A model generated the notes under the pieces. It saw only the letters and a program-made list of their open reading frames with translations. It had not been told where the DNA came from and searched no databases. This document shows positions 52,585 to 61,570 of a DNA stretch of 64,000 nt, piece after piece; positions within the stretch are counted from its first letter, which is position 1; each line of letters starts with the position of its first letter. This DNA is from Solibaculum_A intestinale (lineage in GTDB: Bacteria > Bacillota > Clostridia > Oscillospirales > Acutalibacteraceae): contig NZ_JBBMFD010000003.1 of assembly GCF_040096205.1 (NCBI RefSeq), positions 1 through 64,000 of the forward strand, read 5' to 3'. The position numbers and the translations under genes were made by a program.

Positions 52585-53673
52585 ATGCGGGAATACTTTG
52601 AAACCTTGGTGCGGCAGGGCGTTTTTGGCCGCGCTTCCGACATCCATTTGTCCGCCGGGAATCCGCCCGCCTACCGCATCGACGGGGTGGTGGAGCCTGT
52701 TTCGGGGGAACCGGTCCTGACCCACGAGGCGGTGGAGCAGATGATGGCCGAATGCATGCCGAAGGACAAATACGAGGAATACCGGAAAACCGGCGACGCC
52801 GACTGCGCCCTGCAGATTGAGGGGTGCGGGCGGTTTCGTGTAAACCTATTCCGCCAGATCCGGGGCGCCTGCATCGTCATGCGTATCGTCAACGAAGCCA
52901 TTCCAAAGATGGAGGACCTGGGGCTTCCTTCCTCCCTGCAGCGGATTCTGGACTTAAAGGACGGCCTGGTGCTTGTGACTGGCCCCACTGGGAGCGGCAA
53001 GTCCACCACCCTGGCCGCCATCATCCACGAGCTCAACAAATCCCGGTCTTCTCACATCATCACCATTGAGGACCCGGTTGAATACGTTCATCAGCCCATC
53101 CGGTGCTTGGTCAACCAGCGGGAAGTGGGGAGCGACTCGGTGAGCTACGAAAAGGCCCTGCGCGCCACCCTGCGGGAGGACCCGGACATCATCCTGGTGG
53201 GCGAAATGCGGGACCTGGAATCCATGCGCGCCGCCATCACCGCGGCGGAAACTGGCCATCTGGTTTTCTCCACCCTGCACACCATCGGCGCGGCCAACAC
53301 CATCAACCGGCTTTTGGATGTGTTTCCCCCCGAACAGCAGCAGCAAATCCGCATGCAGCTTTCCACTGCGCTCAAAGCGGTCATCTCCCAGCGGCTTCTG
53401 CCGCGGGCGGGCGGAAAAGGGCGCATCGGCGCTTTCGAGGTCATGTTCGTCAACTCCGCCATCTCCAACCTGATCCGGGAAAACAAGGTGGCTAACATCA
53501 ACCAGATGATCGAGACCGGGCGAAACGATGGGATGATTACTCTGGACAAATACATTGCCGAGCTGTTGCAGGCGGGAAGCATTACTCCCGAAACGGCTCA
53601 GGAGTACAGCCCCATCCCTTTGAAAAGCCATCCCCAGCCGGGCGGCGGCACCTCCCGGCGGTATGACTTTTAA
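52585..53673 (+). CDS. pilT: type IV pilus retraction ATPase PilT
   Basis: 362-residue PilT ATPase: ASDIHLSAGNPPAYRIDG, Walker A GPTGSGKSTT, the Walker B region with DPDIILVGEMRDLESMR, GHLVFSTLHTIGA and the C-terminal GRNDGMITLDKYI. The AIRNLIRE-type element is present as NLIRENKVANINQMIETG. With a PilT present, the pili probably retract, so twitching or DNA uptake is possible. Confidence 0.95.
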   Translation: MREYFETLVRQGVFGRASDIHLSAGNPPAYRIDGVVEPVSGEPVLTHEAVEQMMAECMPKDKYEEYRKTGDADCALQIEGCGRFRVNLFRQIRGACIVMRIVNEAIPKMEDLGLPSSLQRILDLKDGLVLVTGPTGSGKSTTLAAIIHELNKSRSSHIITIEDPVEYVHQPIRCLVNQREVGSDSVSYEKALRATLREDPDIILVGEMRDLESMRAAITAAETGHLVFSTLHTIGAANTINRLLDVFPPEQQQQIRMQLSTALKAVISQRLLPRAGGKGRIGAFEVMFVNSAISNLIRENKVANINQMIETGRNDGMITLDKYIAELLQAGSITPETAQEYSPIPLKSHPQPGGGTSRRYDF

Positions 53674-53713
53674 CCGATCTTTCGCACCCTAAGCCTGAAT
53701 GGAGGGAGTTTTC

Positions 53714-54949
53714 TTGACCTATACGTATACGGCTGCCGGCGCGAACGGCAAACCGGTGACCGGCGAGCTGTCCGCCGCCGACAAGGCGGCCGCCATCGCC
53801 CGGCTCAAAGAACGGGACCTGATTCCCATTTCCCTGACCGCCAAGGACAGGGGGAATGCGGGCAACGAGAGCATCTGGGAGAAGGAACTGTTCGAAGGGG
53901 ATATTTATAAGGCAAAGATCAAGAAAAAACGCATCATGGTCATGGCCCATCAGATGGCCATCATGATGCGTTCCGGCGTTTCCCTGTCGCTGGCTATGGA
54001 AGTGCTCATCGACGGGGAAAAGGACAAAAAATTCAAGAAGATTCTCAAGGAAATCGATGAGAACCTGTATCTTGGCGTGCCCATCTCGGAATCCATGGGG
54101 AGGTTTTCCGCCTTTTCCAGCGTAGTAGTGAGTTTGGTGGCGGTGGGCGAAGTCAACGGCCGGCTGGACGAAGCTTTCGAAAGCGTGGCGCTGATTTTGG
54201 AGAAGGAAGTGACGCTTTCTTCCAAAATCCGGGGCGCGCTGGTGTATCCCGGCTTTCTTCTCTTTTTGACGCTGCTGCTCCTTATTGTGATGAACGTCAT
54301 GGTGGTCCCCAATTTCAAAACCCTTTTTGAGAGCTTTCACGCCGAGCTTCCGATGATTACCCAGGTGGTCATGGGGGTTTCCGATTTCATCATGTATCAA
54401 TGGTACTACATTGTAGGCGTGGTGGTGGTGCTCTTGCTTACTTACACACTGCTCAAGCGGTTCTCCCCAGCCTTCTGCATGGGGGTGGACGCGGCGAAAT
54501 TCAAGGTGCCGGTGATCGGGAAGCTGCTGCTGCAGTCTTATCTGGCGCGGTTTTGCCGGGTCATGTCCACCCTAGTGAGCGCCGGTGTGGAAATCGTCAA
54601 TTCCCTGGAAATTTCCCGGGACGTGCTCCCCAACCGCAAACTCAAAAAGCACATCACCGACATTGTTGCGGATGTGAAACTGGGCATCCCCATCCACCAG
54701 TCCATGCAGAAATCTCCCCTTTTTGAACCGCTGATCGTTTCCATGTTCCGAGTGGGCGAAGAATCGGGTATGCTCAGCGATACCATCAGCAAGCTGGCTG
54801 AACTCTATGAATCAAAAACCGACGATACCACCAAGCAGCTAACTGCCATGATGGAGCCGGCCATGACCATCCTGATCGCGGTGATCGTGGGCACGGTGGT
54901 GATCTCGATTGTGGTACCCATGTTTGGAATTTACAGCGTGATCGGATGA
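53714..54949 (+). CDS. pilC: type IV pilus inner-membrane platform protein PilC
   Basis: 411-residue GspF-family platform protein with two homologous halves, each with membrane helices (around 165-190, 215-245 and 375-400). The TTG at 53714 is the likely start because GGAGGGAG is six bases upstream and it gives the typical TYTYTAAGANGKPVTGEL opening; an ATG at 53699 sits inside the ribosome site. It connects PilB and PilT to the pilin helix. Confidence 0.92.
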   Translation: MTYTYTAAGANGKPVTGELSAADKAAAIARLKERDLIPISLTAKDRGNAGNESIWEKELFEGDIYKAKIKKKRIMVMAHQMAIMMRSGVSLSLAMEVLIDGEKDKKFKKILKEIDENLYLGVPISESMGRFSAFSSVVVSLVAVGEVNGRLDEAFESVALILEKEVTLSSKIRGALVYPGFLLFLTLLLLIVMNVMVVPNFKTLFESFHAELPMITQVVMGVSDFIMYQWYYIVGVVVVLLLTYTLLKRFSPAFCMGVDAAKFKVPVIGKLLLQSYLARFCRVMSTLVSAGVEIVNSLEISRDVLPNRKLKKHITDIVADVKLGIPIHQSMQKSPLFEPLIVSMFRVGEESGMLSDTISKLAELYESKTDDTTKQLTAMMEPAMTILIAVIVGTVVISIVVPMFGIYSVIG

Positions 54950-54974
54950 CCGAAAGACAAAAGGGGGATCGCCA

Positions 54975-56255
54975 ATGAACGAATATACCTTAAGCGATGG
55001 GCTGCGCGCCGTCCAAAGGGCCTTCGATCTGGTGGATCCGCGCCTAAAGGGCCATGGGGAGCAGGCCGCCTTTTTGATGTGGCGGCTGCTCGACCGAATG
55101 GGCTGCTCCCGGGCGCGGATGGTTTCACTGACCACGGCGGCCCTTTTTCACGACATGGGCGCTTACAAAACGGACGCCGACCATTCCCTTTCGGAGTTTG
55201 AACTTCTCCACACTGCAAGCCACTGTGTCTACGGTTATCTCTACGCCCGGTTTTATTCCCCGTTTCCTTCTTTTGCTCCGGTGATTCTCTATCATCACAT
55301 GGGATACTTATACAAACGGTATATTGATCCCAGCTTTTTAACCGATTCCCTGCTTCTGAACCTGTCCGACCGGATCTCCTTTGTGTTTCTCACCCAGCAA
55401 AACCCAGATTTCTCCTTTCTGGGGGCCTTGTCGGGCATTGAGTTTGACCCGAAGCATGTGGCCGCCTTCCTGGAGGCGGACCGGGAGGAAGGGCTGCTGC
55501 AGGCCTTGAAAGACGGCAGCTATCACGAAAAGCTGCACGCTTTCTGGCGGGAAACCACCCTGTCCCGCTCAGAGGTCATGAATTATGCGCAGATGCTGAT
55601 GTATTCCATTGACTTTCGCAGCGAACAGACGGTTACCCACTCCATTTCGGTCATGAGCCTGAGCAAGCTCTTGTGCGGTCTGTTGGGGCTCGACCATGTG
55701 GACACCTCCATCGTGACGGCTTCCGCCATGCTCCATGATATAGGGAAAATCACCACGCCGGTGCAGATTCTCGAAAAGAAAGGGCCGCTGACCGAAGAGG
55801 AAATGGCCATTATGAAAAGACATGCCAGCGCTACCTACGAGATTCTTACGGAACTGGGCTTTGATAACATTGCGCTCATTGCCTCTTCTCACCACGAGAA
55901 GCTGGATGGATCCGGATACCCCAGAGGGCTCAAGGGGGATGAGATTCCCTTCTATTCCCGCGTTTTGGCGGTAGCGGACATTTTAAGTGCGCTCATCGGC
56001 GAACGCAGCTACAAAGGTCCCATGCCCAAAGGCCAGGTGACCGCCATTCTGGGTGCAATGGCCAACCGCAACCAGCTCGACCCTATCGTCACTTCGGTGG
56101 CGCTGGAGCATTATGACGAGCTGATTACCTTTTCCGCGGAAGACTGTGCCCAGACCATGGAGGACTATCTTTCCATCAAGTCGGAGTACCTCCGGCTGAT
56201 GCAGCAGTTTGAAGCCATCGAGGAAGCGCAGCGGGAGGCTCCTATTCCCGTATAA
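54975..56255 (+). CDS. HD-GYP domain protein, probable cyclic-di-GMP phosphodiesterase
   Basis: 426-residue soluble protein with two HD-type halves. The C-terminal half has the HD pair in SAMLHDIGKI, then HHEKLDGSGYPRGLKG, the HHExxxGxGYP signature of cyclic-di-GMP phosphodiesterases. The N-terminal half (about 1-190) is a degenerate copy with ALFHDMGAYK and HHMGYLYKR. It follows pilC by 25 bases, so it is the last gene of the pilus operon. A role in tuning pili by breaking down cyclic-di-GMP is likely but not shown. Confidence 0.88.
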   Translation: MNEYTLSDGLRAVQRAFDLVDPRLKGHGEQAAFLMWRLLDRMGCSRARMVSLTTAALFHDMGAYKTDADHSLSEFELLHTASHCVYGYLYARFYSPFPSFAPVILYHHMGYLYKRYIDPSFLTDSLLLNLSDRISFVFLTQQNPDFSFLGALSGIEFDPKHVAAFLEADREEGLLQALKDGSYHEKLHAFWRETTLSRSEVMNYAQMLMYSIDFRSEQTVTHSISVMSLSKLLCGLLGLDHVDTSIVTASAMLHDIGKITTPVQILEKKGPLTEEEMAIMKRHASATYEILTELGFDNIALIASSHHEKLDGSGYPRGLKGDEIPFYSRVLAVADILSALIGERSYKGPMPKGQVTAILGAMANRNQLDPIVTSVALEHYDELITFSAEDCAQTMEDYLSIKSEYLRLMQQFEAIEEAQREAPIPV

Positions 56256-56320
56256 CCGAGGAGGCAGCGATTATGCTTTTCCTCTCTGTGGGTATGGAAT
56301 TCTTCCTCGGCCGCACAAAA

Positions 56321-56360
56321 AAAGAGACAGGCTTTCTTTGAAAGCCTGTCTCTTTTTTTT
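56321..56360 (+). terminator. terminator of the pilus operon
   Basis: 16-bp perfect arms AAAGAGACAGGCTTTC and GAAAGCCTGTCTCTTT with a 3-nt loop, then T residues. Confidence 0.9.
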
Positions 56361-56429
56361 GCCGATTTTTACTGAAACCGGCAAAAACCATTAACCAATT
56401 CGGATTCTATAACTACGATTCTCCAAAAC

Positions 56430-56837
56430 TCAGTATCGTTTTGGATTGACAATGTTGCGCCAATCCAGATCGCCACGTTCCAAACCGTGAATGAGAACCT
56501 CTGCCGTGGCAATGTTGGTCGCCAGGGGAATGTTGTGCATATCGCACAGCCGCAGCAGGTTCATCTCATTGGGCTCATGGGGCTTGGGCGTGAGCGGGTC
56601 CCGGAAAAACAGCAGCAGGTCGATTTCATTGTACGAGATGCGGGAAGCAATCTGCTGGTCGCCTCCTTGCGATCCGCTCAGAAATTTCTGGATGGACAAA
56701 CCCGTCGCCTCCGAAACCATCTTTCCCGTTGTGCCGGTGGCACACAGGGAATGGCGGCTCAAAATGCCGCAATATGCAATACAAAACTGCACCATGAGTT
56801 CTTTTTTGGAATCGTGTGCAATCAAAGCAATATTCAT
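56430..56837 (-). CDS. mgsA: methylglyoxal synthase
   Basis: 135-residue enzyme that converts dihydroxyacetone phosphate to methylglyoxal, bypassing lower glycolysis when phosphate is short. It has IALIAHDSKKELMV, ATGTTGK, SGSQGGDQQIASRI and DLLLFFRDPL; the catalytic Asp is in GGDQQ. It follows minD by 41 bases on the same strand and is probably co-transcribed. Confidence 0.95.
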   Translation of the reverse strand: MNIALIAHDSKKELMVQFCIAYCGILSRHSLCATGTTGKMVSEATGLSIQKFLSGSQGGDQQIASRISYNEIDLLLFFRDPLTPKPHEPNEMNLLRLCDMHNIPLATNIATAEVLIHGLERGDLDWRNIVNPKRY

Positions 56838-56878
56838 ACTTCTTCTCCCTTCAGATAACTGCTCTTTCCTTCTGCTCC

Positions 56879-57616
56879 CTACTTTTCGACCACCAGCGGC
56901 ACCTCTTGGCCCATCAGCCTCCTTGCCAGCCGCTCCATAGCCTTGGCCGCCGGAGATCCGCCTCCCAGCGGCTCCCCGTTCGCCGCATACCGCTGCACCT
57001 GCTCGTCCTCCGGGACGACGCCGATCAGCTGTAGCCCAACCGCATCAATCACCGCGTCCAAATCCTCCACCAGGCCCAGTTTCAATGTCCCGGGCCGGTA
57101 ACGGTTGATGACCAGACGGCGGTCCGCGATCCCTTCTTGCTGCAAAAGGCGCGCCACCCGTTCCCCGCTGCGCATACAAACAGGATCGGGCGTAATCACC
57201 ACAAGAGCGCGGCCAGCAGCCGCGGCGGCAATCTGAAATCCCTTTCCGATACCGGCCGGCGCGTCGATGAACAGGTAGTCATAATAGTTGGCAAGTCCCC
57301 TGCAAAGGCGGCGCATGTCGTCCGGCGCGGCCAGCGCCTGCAGCGATTGGGGCGCCGGCATCAGCGCAAGTCCTTCACAGCGTTCAATCTCCCGGATGGC
57401 GCGTACCGGTTCGCAGTTGCCCGCCAGCACGTCCCCCAGGTCGAAAACCGCATCGTTCACGGCGCCTAGCATCAGATCCAAGCTCCGAAGCCCTGCGTCT
57501 GCATCCAACAACAGGACTTTGTTCCCGGCTCTCGCCAACGCAGCCGCGCATCCGGCTGAAACTGAGGATTTCCCCGTTCCTCCTTTTCCGGAAGTCACTA
57601 CAATGACCTCACCCAT
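56879..57616 (-). CDS. minD: septum site-determining ATPase MinD
   Basis: 245-residue ParA-type ATPase that positions the division site with MinC. The deviant Walker A is SGKGGTGKSS, with switch regions LLLDADAGLRSLDLMLG and YLFIDAPAGIG. The ATG 57616 is favoured by AAGGAGAG 11 bases upstream. The C-terminal end (RLARRLMGQEVPLVVEK) could be the membrane-targeting helix but is less amphipathic than in Bacillus. minC is not adjacent. Confidence 0.88.
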   Translation of the reverse strand: MGEVIVVTSGKGGTGKSSVSAGCAAALARAGNKVLLLDADAGLRSLDLMLGAVNDAVFDLGDVLAGNCEPVRAIREIERCEGLALMPAPQSLQALAAPDDMRRLCRGLANYYDYLFIDAPAGIGKGFQIAAAAAGRALVVITPDPVCMRSGERVARLLQQEGIADRRLVINRYRPGTLKLGLVEDLDAVIDAVGLQLIGVVPEDEQVQRYAANGEPLGGGSPAAKAMERLARRLMGQEVPLVVEK

Positions 57617-57774
57617 CCGCGCTCGTTCTCTCCTTTTCTCCTTCCGAAATGGGACGGAAGGATTCCCTCGCATTGGATAAGCTGTACGAAATCTTCTTAT
57701 TTGAGAAAAAAAGAAAAAATCGTATGCTTTTCCAAATAGACGCCGTTAAAATATAGTATAAGTATACAAAATTC

Positions 57775-57803
57775 ATTGTAACACAGAAGCGATGAGAAGT
57801 CAA
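57775..57803 (-). promoter_or_regulatory. minD-mgsA promoter
   Basis: TTGACT (57798-57803), a 17-nt spacer and TACAAT (57775-57780) on the minus strand. Confidence 0.75.
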
Positions 57804-57872
57804 AATTCAATCCATTTCCATATTACCTAAAATTTTTGACTATATTTGTATACTTTGTCCGAACATGGTGCC

Positions 57873-58241
57873 TTACGCCGCCGGCCCCTGCACAAGAAAC
57901 ATGATGATTACTACCACCAGCAGGGCCGCCATTACCGACAGAAAGGCCAGCAGCTTATAGATCTTTTGAAGCAACCCGTACAGCTTGGATAGATCGGCGT
58001 TTTCCAGGCCGGCCAGTTCCTTCTGCTTTTGCTCCACACGCTTACGGCGGATTTGCGCCTTCTTGATCTCCGAGGGCGTGGTCAGCTCCTCTTCCTTAGG
58101 CGCAAGCCCCTGCTTTTCCCGCACGATTTCCTCGTAGCATTCCATACAGACCTCGCCGTGAAGCTCTTCGATCCAGATGGGACCGGGCAATATACCAATC
58201 TCTTCTCCGCACCGCACGCATTTCTTTAAAATCAGAATCAC
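57873..58241 (-). CDS. small zinc-ribbon protein with a C-terminal membrane helix
   Basis: 122-residue protein: an N-terminal zinc ribbon with two CxxC pairs (CVRC at 8-11 and CMEC at 32-35), a charged helix (about 45-85) and a C-terminal membrane anchor (about 92-117). I recognise no named family. GTG 58241 is the start; it follows serS by 12 bases, so it is likely its operon partner. Confidence 0.7.
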   Translation of the reverse strand: MILILKKCVRCGEEIGILPGPIWIEELHGEVCMECYEEIVREKQGLAPKEEELTTPSEIKKAQIRRKRVEQKQKELAGLENADLSKLYGLLQKIYKLLAFLSVMAALLVVVIIMFLVQGPAA

Positions 58242-58253
58242 CCGCCTTCGGCG

Positions 58254-59525
58254 TTACTTGATTACGTCCACTCCCATATAGGGACGCAGCACCTCCGGTA
58301 CGGTCACCGACCCGTCCCCGTTCTGGAAGTTTTCCAGGATGGCAGCCACCGTACGCCCGATAGCCACGCCGGAACCGTTGAGAGTATGCACCAGCTGGGC
58401 CTTTTCCTTGGGGCTGTTCTTATACCGGATGGCTGCCCGGCGTGCCTGGAAATCCTCAAAGTTCGAACAGGAGGAAATCTCCACGTACCGGCCGTAGGAA
58501 GGCATCCAGACTTCGATGTCATAGGTTTTCGCGGAAGAAAAGCCTACGTCCCCAGTGGAGAGGACCACCACCCGGTAGGGAAGTCCCAGAAGCTGGAGCA
58601 CCCGCTCGGCGTCGTTGGTCAGGCTTTCCAGCTCCTGATAGCTGTCTTCGGGCTTGACGAATTTCACCAGCTCCACCTTATTGAACTGGTGCTGGCGGAT
58701 GAGGCCCCGGGTATCCCGACCGGCGGACCCGGCTTCCGCCCGGAAGCACGCGGAATAGGCGCAATACTTCATGGGTAGCTTCGCGCCGTCGAGAATGTCC
58801 CCCCGGTACATGTTGGTCACCGGGACTTCGGCAGTGGGAATCATAAAGTAGTCCACATTGGCCAGACGGAAGGCATCCTCTTCAAACTTGGGCAGCTGGC
58901 CGGTGCCGGTCATGGACGCCCGGTTGACCATAAAGGGTGGAAACACTTCCTGGTACCCATGGGCGGTGTGGGTGTTGAGAAAGAAATTAATGATAGACCG
59001 CTCCAGCCGGGCGCCTAATCCCTTATAGAAATGAAACCGGGCGCCGGTTACCTTTGCGGCGGTTTCCGGGTCGAGAATGTCCAGGTCCGCCCCAATGTCC
59101 CAATGGGGCTTTGGCTCATAATCAAACTTGGTGGGTTCGCCCCAGCGGCGCACCTCCACATTTTCGCTGTCGTCCTTGCCAACGGGGACGCTTTCGTGGG
59201 GCATGTTGGGAAAGCCCAGCAGCAGGTCGGTCTGTGCCTTTTCCAGCGCAGAAAGCTTCGCGTCGCATTCCTTGACCTGCTCGGACAGGGCCTTCATTTC
59301 CGCCATGATAGCGGAAACGTCGCCGCCCTCTTTTTTGATCTTCGGAATCTGCTTGGAGGCGGCGTTCTGCTGGGCCTTCATGCCGTCTGCCTTCGCCAGG
59401 ATTTCCCGGCGCTCGGCGTCGATTTTCAGAACCTCATCCACCGCCGCGTCCATATCCTTGTTGCGGGTCTTCATAGCCTGCTTGACCCGGTCCGGGTCGC
59501 TGCGAATCAAACGAATATCAAACAT
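58254..59525 (-). CDS. serS: seryl-tRNA synthetase
   Basis: Class II synthetase charging tRNA-Ser. The 423-residue protein has the long N-terminal coiled coil (about 30-100), motif 2 around YCAYSACFRAEAGSAGRDTRGLIRQHQF, and motif 3 with NGSGVAIGRTVAAILENFQ. Length is normal. AAGGAGAG lies upstream. It follows parB by 25 bases on the same strand; no T-box is visible ahead of it. Confidence 0.96.
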   Translation of the reverse strand: MFDIRLIRSDPDRVKQAMKTRNKDMDAAVDEVLKIDAERREILAKADGMKAQQNAASKQIPKIKKEGGDVSAIMAEMKALSEQVKECDAKLSALEKAQTDLLLGFPNMPHESVPVGKDDSENVEVRRWGEPTKFDYEPKPHWDIGADLDILDPETAAKVTGARFHFYKGLGARLERSIINFFLNTHTAHGYQEVFPPFMVNRASMTGTGQLPKFEEDAFRLANVDYFMIPTAEVPVTNMYRGDILDGAKLPMKYCAYSACFRAEAGSAGRDTRGLIRQHQFNKVELVKFVKPEDSYQELESLTNDAERVLQLLGLPYRVVVLSTGDVGFSSAKTYDIEVWMPSYGRYVEISSCSNFEDFQARRAAIRYKNSPKEKAQLVHTLNGSGVAIGRTVAAILENFQNGDGSVTVPEVLRPYMGVDVIK

Positions 59526-59550
59526 GACGAATCACTCTCTCCTTATCGTT

Positions 59551-60417
59551 TTACAGCTCTTTTCCACCGGCGATCGCGTTGGCGAGAGTCTGCAGATCTT
59601 CCTTGGAATAAAACTCGATCTCTATTCTTCCCTTCTTGGGGCCCTCATAAACGGTGACCCTTCTGCCCAAATGCTCGGTCAGCGCCAGCTGCGCCTCGTC
59701 ATACAAAGGGTCGCGGGACCGGGAAGAAGCGCCGCCCGGCGCCTTTTTTGCCTTGCCTGAGGCCTTTGCACGCCGTTCCAGCTCCCGCACCGAGATGCCT
59801 TTATGCACCGCCAGCTCCGCCGCCTCCTGTAGCGCTTCCTCATCCTGGAAAGAAAGCAGGGTCCGCGCATGGCCAGGAGACAAGAAGCCCTCCCGCACAT
59901 ACTGACGCACGTTATCAGGAAGCCCCAGCAGCCGCACGGCGTTGGCAATGGCGGGACGGGATTTTCCCACCCGCTTGGCCACTTCCTCCTGTGTCATCTG
60001 GTGCTGCTCCATCAGCGCCTTGTACCCCTCCGCCTCTTCCATAGCATTGAGGTCCTCCCGCTGCAGGTTTTCAATCAGCGCAAGCTCCATCATCTCAGCA
60101 TCGGTCATCTCCCGGATGACCACCGGCACCTCGGTAAGCCCGGCGATTCGGGAAGCACGCCAGCGGCGTTCTCCCGCCACCAGCTGGTACCCGCCGCCCG
60201 CCATGGGCCGCACCAGAAGCGGCTGGATTACCCCGTGCTCGGCAATGGAGTCGGCCAGTTCCTGCAAGGCATCCTCGTCAAACTCCTTACGGGGCTGATC
60301 CCGGTTGGGTTCGATCTCACTTAAGGGAAGTTTCACCGTTTTCCCCTGCTCTTCGGTGGCGTTGTCCACAAAGAGCGCGTCCAGGCCTTTGCCAAGGCCT
60401 CCTTTTCGCGCCGCCAT
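59551..60417 (-). CDS. parB: chromosome-partitioning protein ParB
   Basis: 288-residue parS-binding CTPase that loads SMC and organises the origin region. It has the GLGKGLDALF start, the CTP-binding motifs GERRWRA and ENLQREDLNA, a helix-turn-helix (about 140-165; TQEEVAKRVGKSRPAIANAVRLL) and a C-terminal dimer domain. ATG 60417 lies four bases after the parA stop. A second ParB-like gene (noc) is 1.1 kb away. Confidence 0.93.
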   Translation of the reverse strand: MAARKGGLGKGLDALFVDNATEEQGKTVKLPLSEIEPNRDQPRKEFDEDALQELADSIAEHGVIQPLLVRPMAGGGYQLVAGERRWRASRIAGLTEVPVVIREMTDAEMMELALIENLQREDLNAMEEAEGYKALMEQHQMTQEEVAKRVGKSRPAIANAVRLLGLPDNVRQYVREGFLSPGHARTLLSFQDEEALQEAAELAVHKGISVRELERRAKASGKAKKAPGGASSRSRDPLYDEAQLALTEHLGRRVTVYEGPKKGRIEIEFYSKEDLQTLANAIAGGKEL

Positions 60418-60421
60418 GTTC

Positions 60422-61192
60422 TCACCCTCTCTTTGCAAACATTTCAAATTCCTGAGCCAGCTCGGCGTAGGCAGTGGCTCCTTTGGAGCCCTTGTCAAAA
60501 TACTGAATGGGCTGGCCGAAGCTGGGCGCTTCCGACAGCCGCACGTTACGTGGAATGACAGTCGAATAGACCTTGCGGGGGAAAAACCGCTTAACCTCCT
60601 CCACTACTTGCTGCGTCAGGTTGAGCCGCCCGTCGTACATGGTCAGCAGCACCCCTTCGATCTCGATATGAGGGTTATAGAGCCTTTTGACCTGCCGGAC
60701 GGTGGCCATCAGTTGGCTTAACCCCTCCAGCGCATAAAATTCACACTGGATGGGAACCATCAGGCTGTCCGACGCGCATAGGGCGTTGAGGGTAATGATA
60801 CCCAGCGAGGGAGGGCAGTCGATAAAAATATAGTCATACTCTTCCAGCACCGGGGCTAAGCCGGTTTTCAACCGGGATTCCCGGTGTTCCATGTCCACCA
60901 GCTCGATTTCCGCCCCGGCCAGTCCAATGTTGGATGGAAGCACCCAAACCTGGTCGAACTCGGTCTTCAGGATGGTTTCCCTGGCGGTTGCGGAACCGGT
61001 GAGCAGGTCGTAGCTGGAAGTTTTGACTCCCCTCTTATTGATCCCTAAGCCGCTGGTGGAGTTTCCCTGGGGATCAATGTCCACAAGCAGCGTCTTTTTG
61101 CCGCGAAGGCCCAGCGCTGCCGCCAGATTGACCGCCGTGGTGGTTTTCCCCACACCGCCTTTCTGGTTGACAATGGAAATGATTCGCGCCAT
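60422..61192 (-). CDS. parA: chromosome-partitioning ATPase ParA (Soj)
   Basis: 256-residue Walker-type ATPase for chromosome segregation and replication control. It has NQKGGVGKTTTAVNLA, the ATP-binding DIDPQGN, YIFIDCPPSLG and CEFYALEGLSQL. Length is standard for Soj. Between its upstream region and the gene lies a terminator-like hairpin (61237-61261). parB follows with a 4-base gap. Confidence 0.96.
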   Translation of the reverse strand: MARIISIVNQKGGVGKTTTAVNLAAALGLRGKKTLLVDIDPQGNSTSGLGINKRGVKTSSYDLLTGSATARETILKTEFDQVWVLPSNIGLAGAEIELVDMEHRESRLKTGLAPVLEEYDYIFIDCPPSLGIITLNALCASDSLMVPIQCEFYALEGLSQLMATVRQVKRLYNPHIEIEGVLLTMYDGRLNLTQQVVEEVKRFFPRKVYSTVIPRNVRLSEAPSFGQPIQYFDKGSKGATAYAELAQEFEMFAKRG

Positions 61193-61236
61193 TTGGTTTC
61201 CCCCTTTGTTGGTTGTGCCTCAAAACCGGTTGAAAA

Positions 61237-61261
61237 GCGCTGTTTGCTATGCAAACAGCGC
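61237..61261 (-). promoter_or_regulatory. hairpin in the parA leader
   Basis: GCGCTGTTTGC and GCAAACAGCGC, 11-bp perfect arms with a TAT loop, followed on the minus strand by TTTTC. It could attenuate parA or act as an operator. The stretch 61193-61570 otherwise holds a parS site and the noc terminator. Confidence 0.5.
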
Positions 61262-61456
61262 GTGTCCATTGCGTTTTCAGCGAAAATTTCCGGCACAAAA
61301 TCGGCCTGTCTTTCTCATTTTTGCGCCGAACTTATCCGTTTTCTTTGGGTTCGTTTTTATTTTACCACAACTCTCCCATAAAAAAAAGCCATTTTCGTGA
61401 ATGGCAGGATTTTTCCCGCATTTTTCTTATAAAGTTTGCCGACTTCTATTTTGCTT

Positions 61457-61472
61457 TGTTTCACATGAAACA
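61457..61472. other. parS-like site 1
   Basis: TGTTTCACATGAAACA, one base from the consensus TGTTTCACGTGAAACA, in the parA-noc interval. Confidence 0.85.
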
Positions 61473-61503
61473 AGAAGGGACCACAAAGCTGTGGTCCCTT
61501 CTT
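61472..61503. terminator. terminator after noc
   Basis: AAGAAGGGACCACA and TGTGGTCCCTTCTT, 14-bp perfect arms with a 4-nt loop, then TTGTTTC on the minus strand. Confidence 0.8.
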
Positions 61504-61570
61504 GTTCTGTGGTGAAACTTTGTATATTAAAGGAACGCAGGGGGGAAGCGCCCTTTAATAACCGAAATGA

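Noticed and set aside
50512..52725. 737-codon open frame on the minus strand opposite pilD, pilB and pilT
   Set aside because: It is an antisense shadow of high-GC coding; no domain, no ribosome site, and the plus strand carries clear pilus genes.
59526..59560. T-box ahead of serS
   Set aside because: serS follows parB with 25 bases between and no leader.
61237..61261. parS-like site at the parA leader hairpin
   Set aside because: The arms do not resemble TGTTTCACGTGAAACA.
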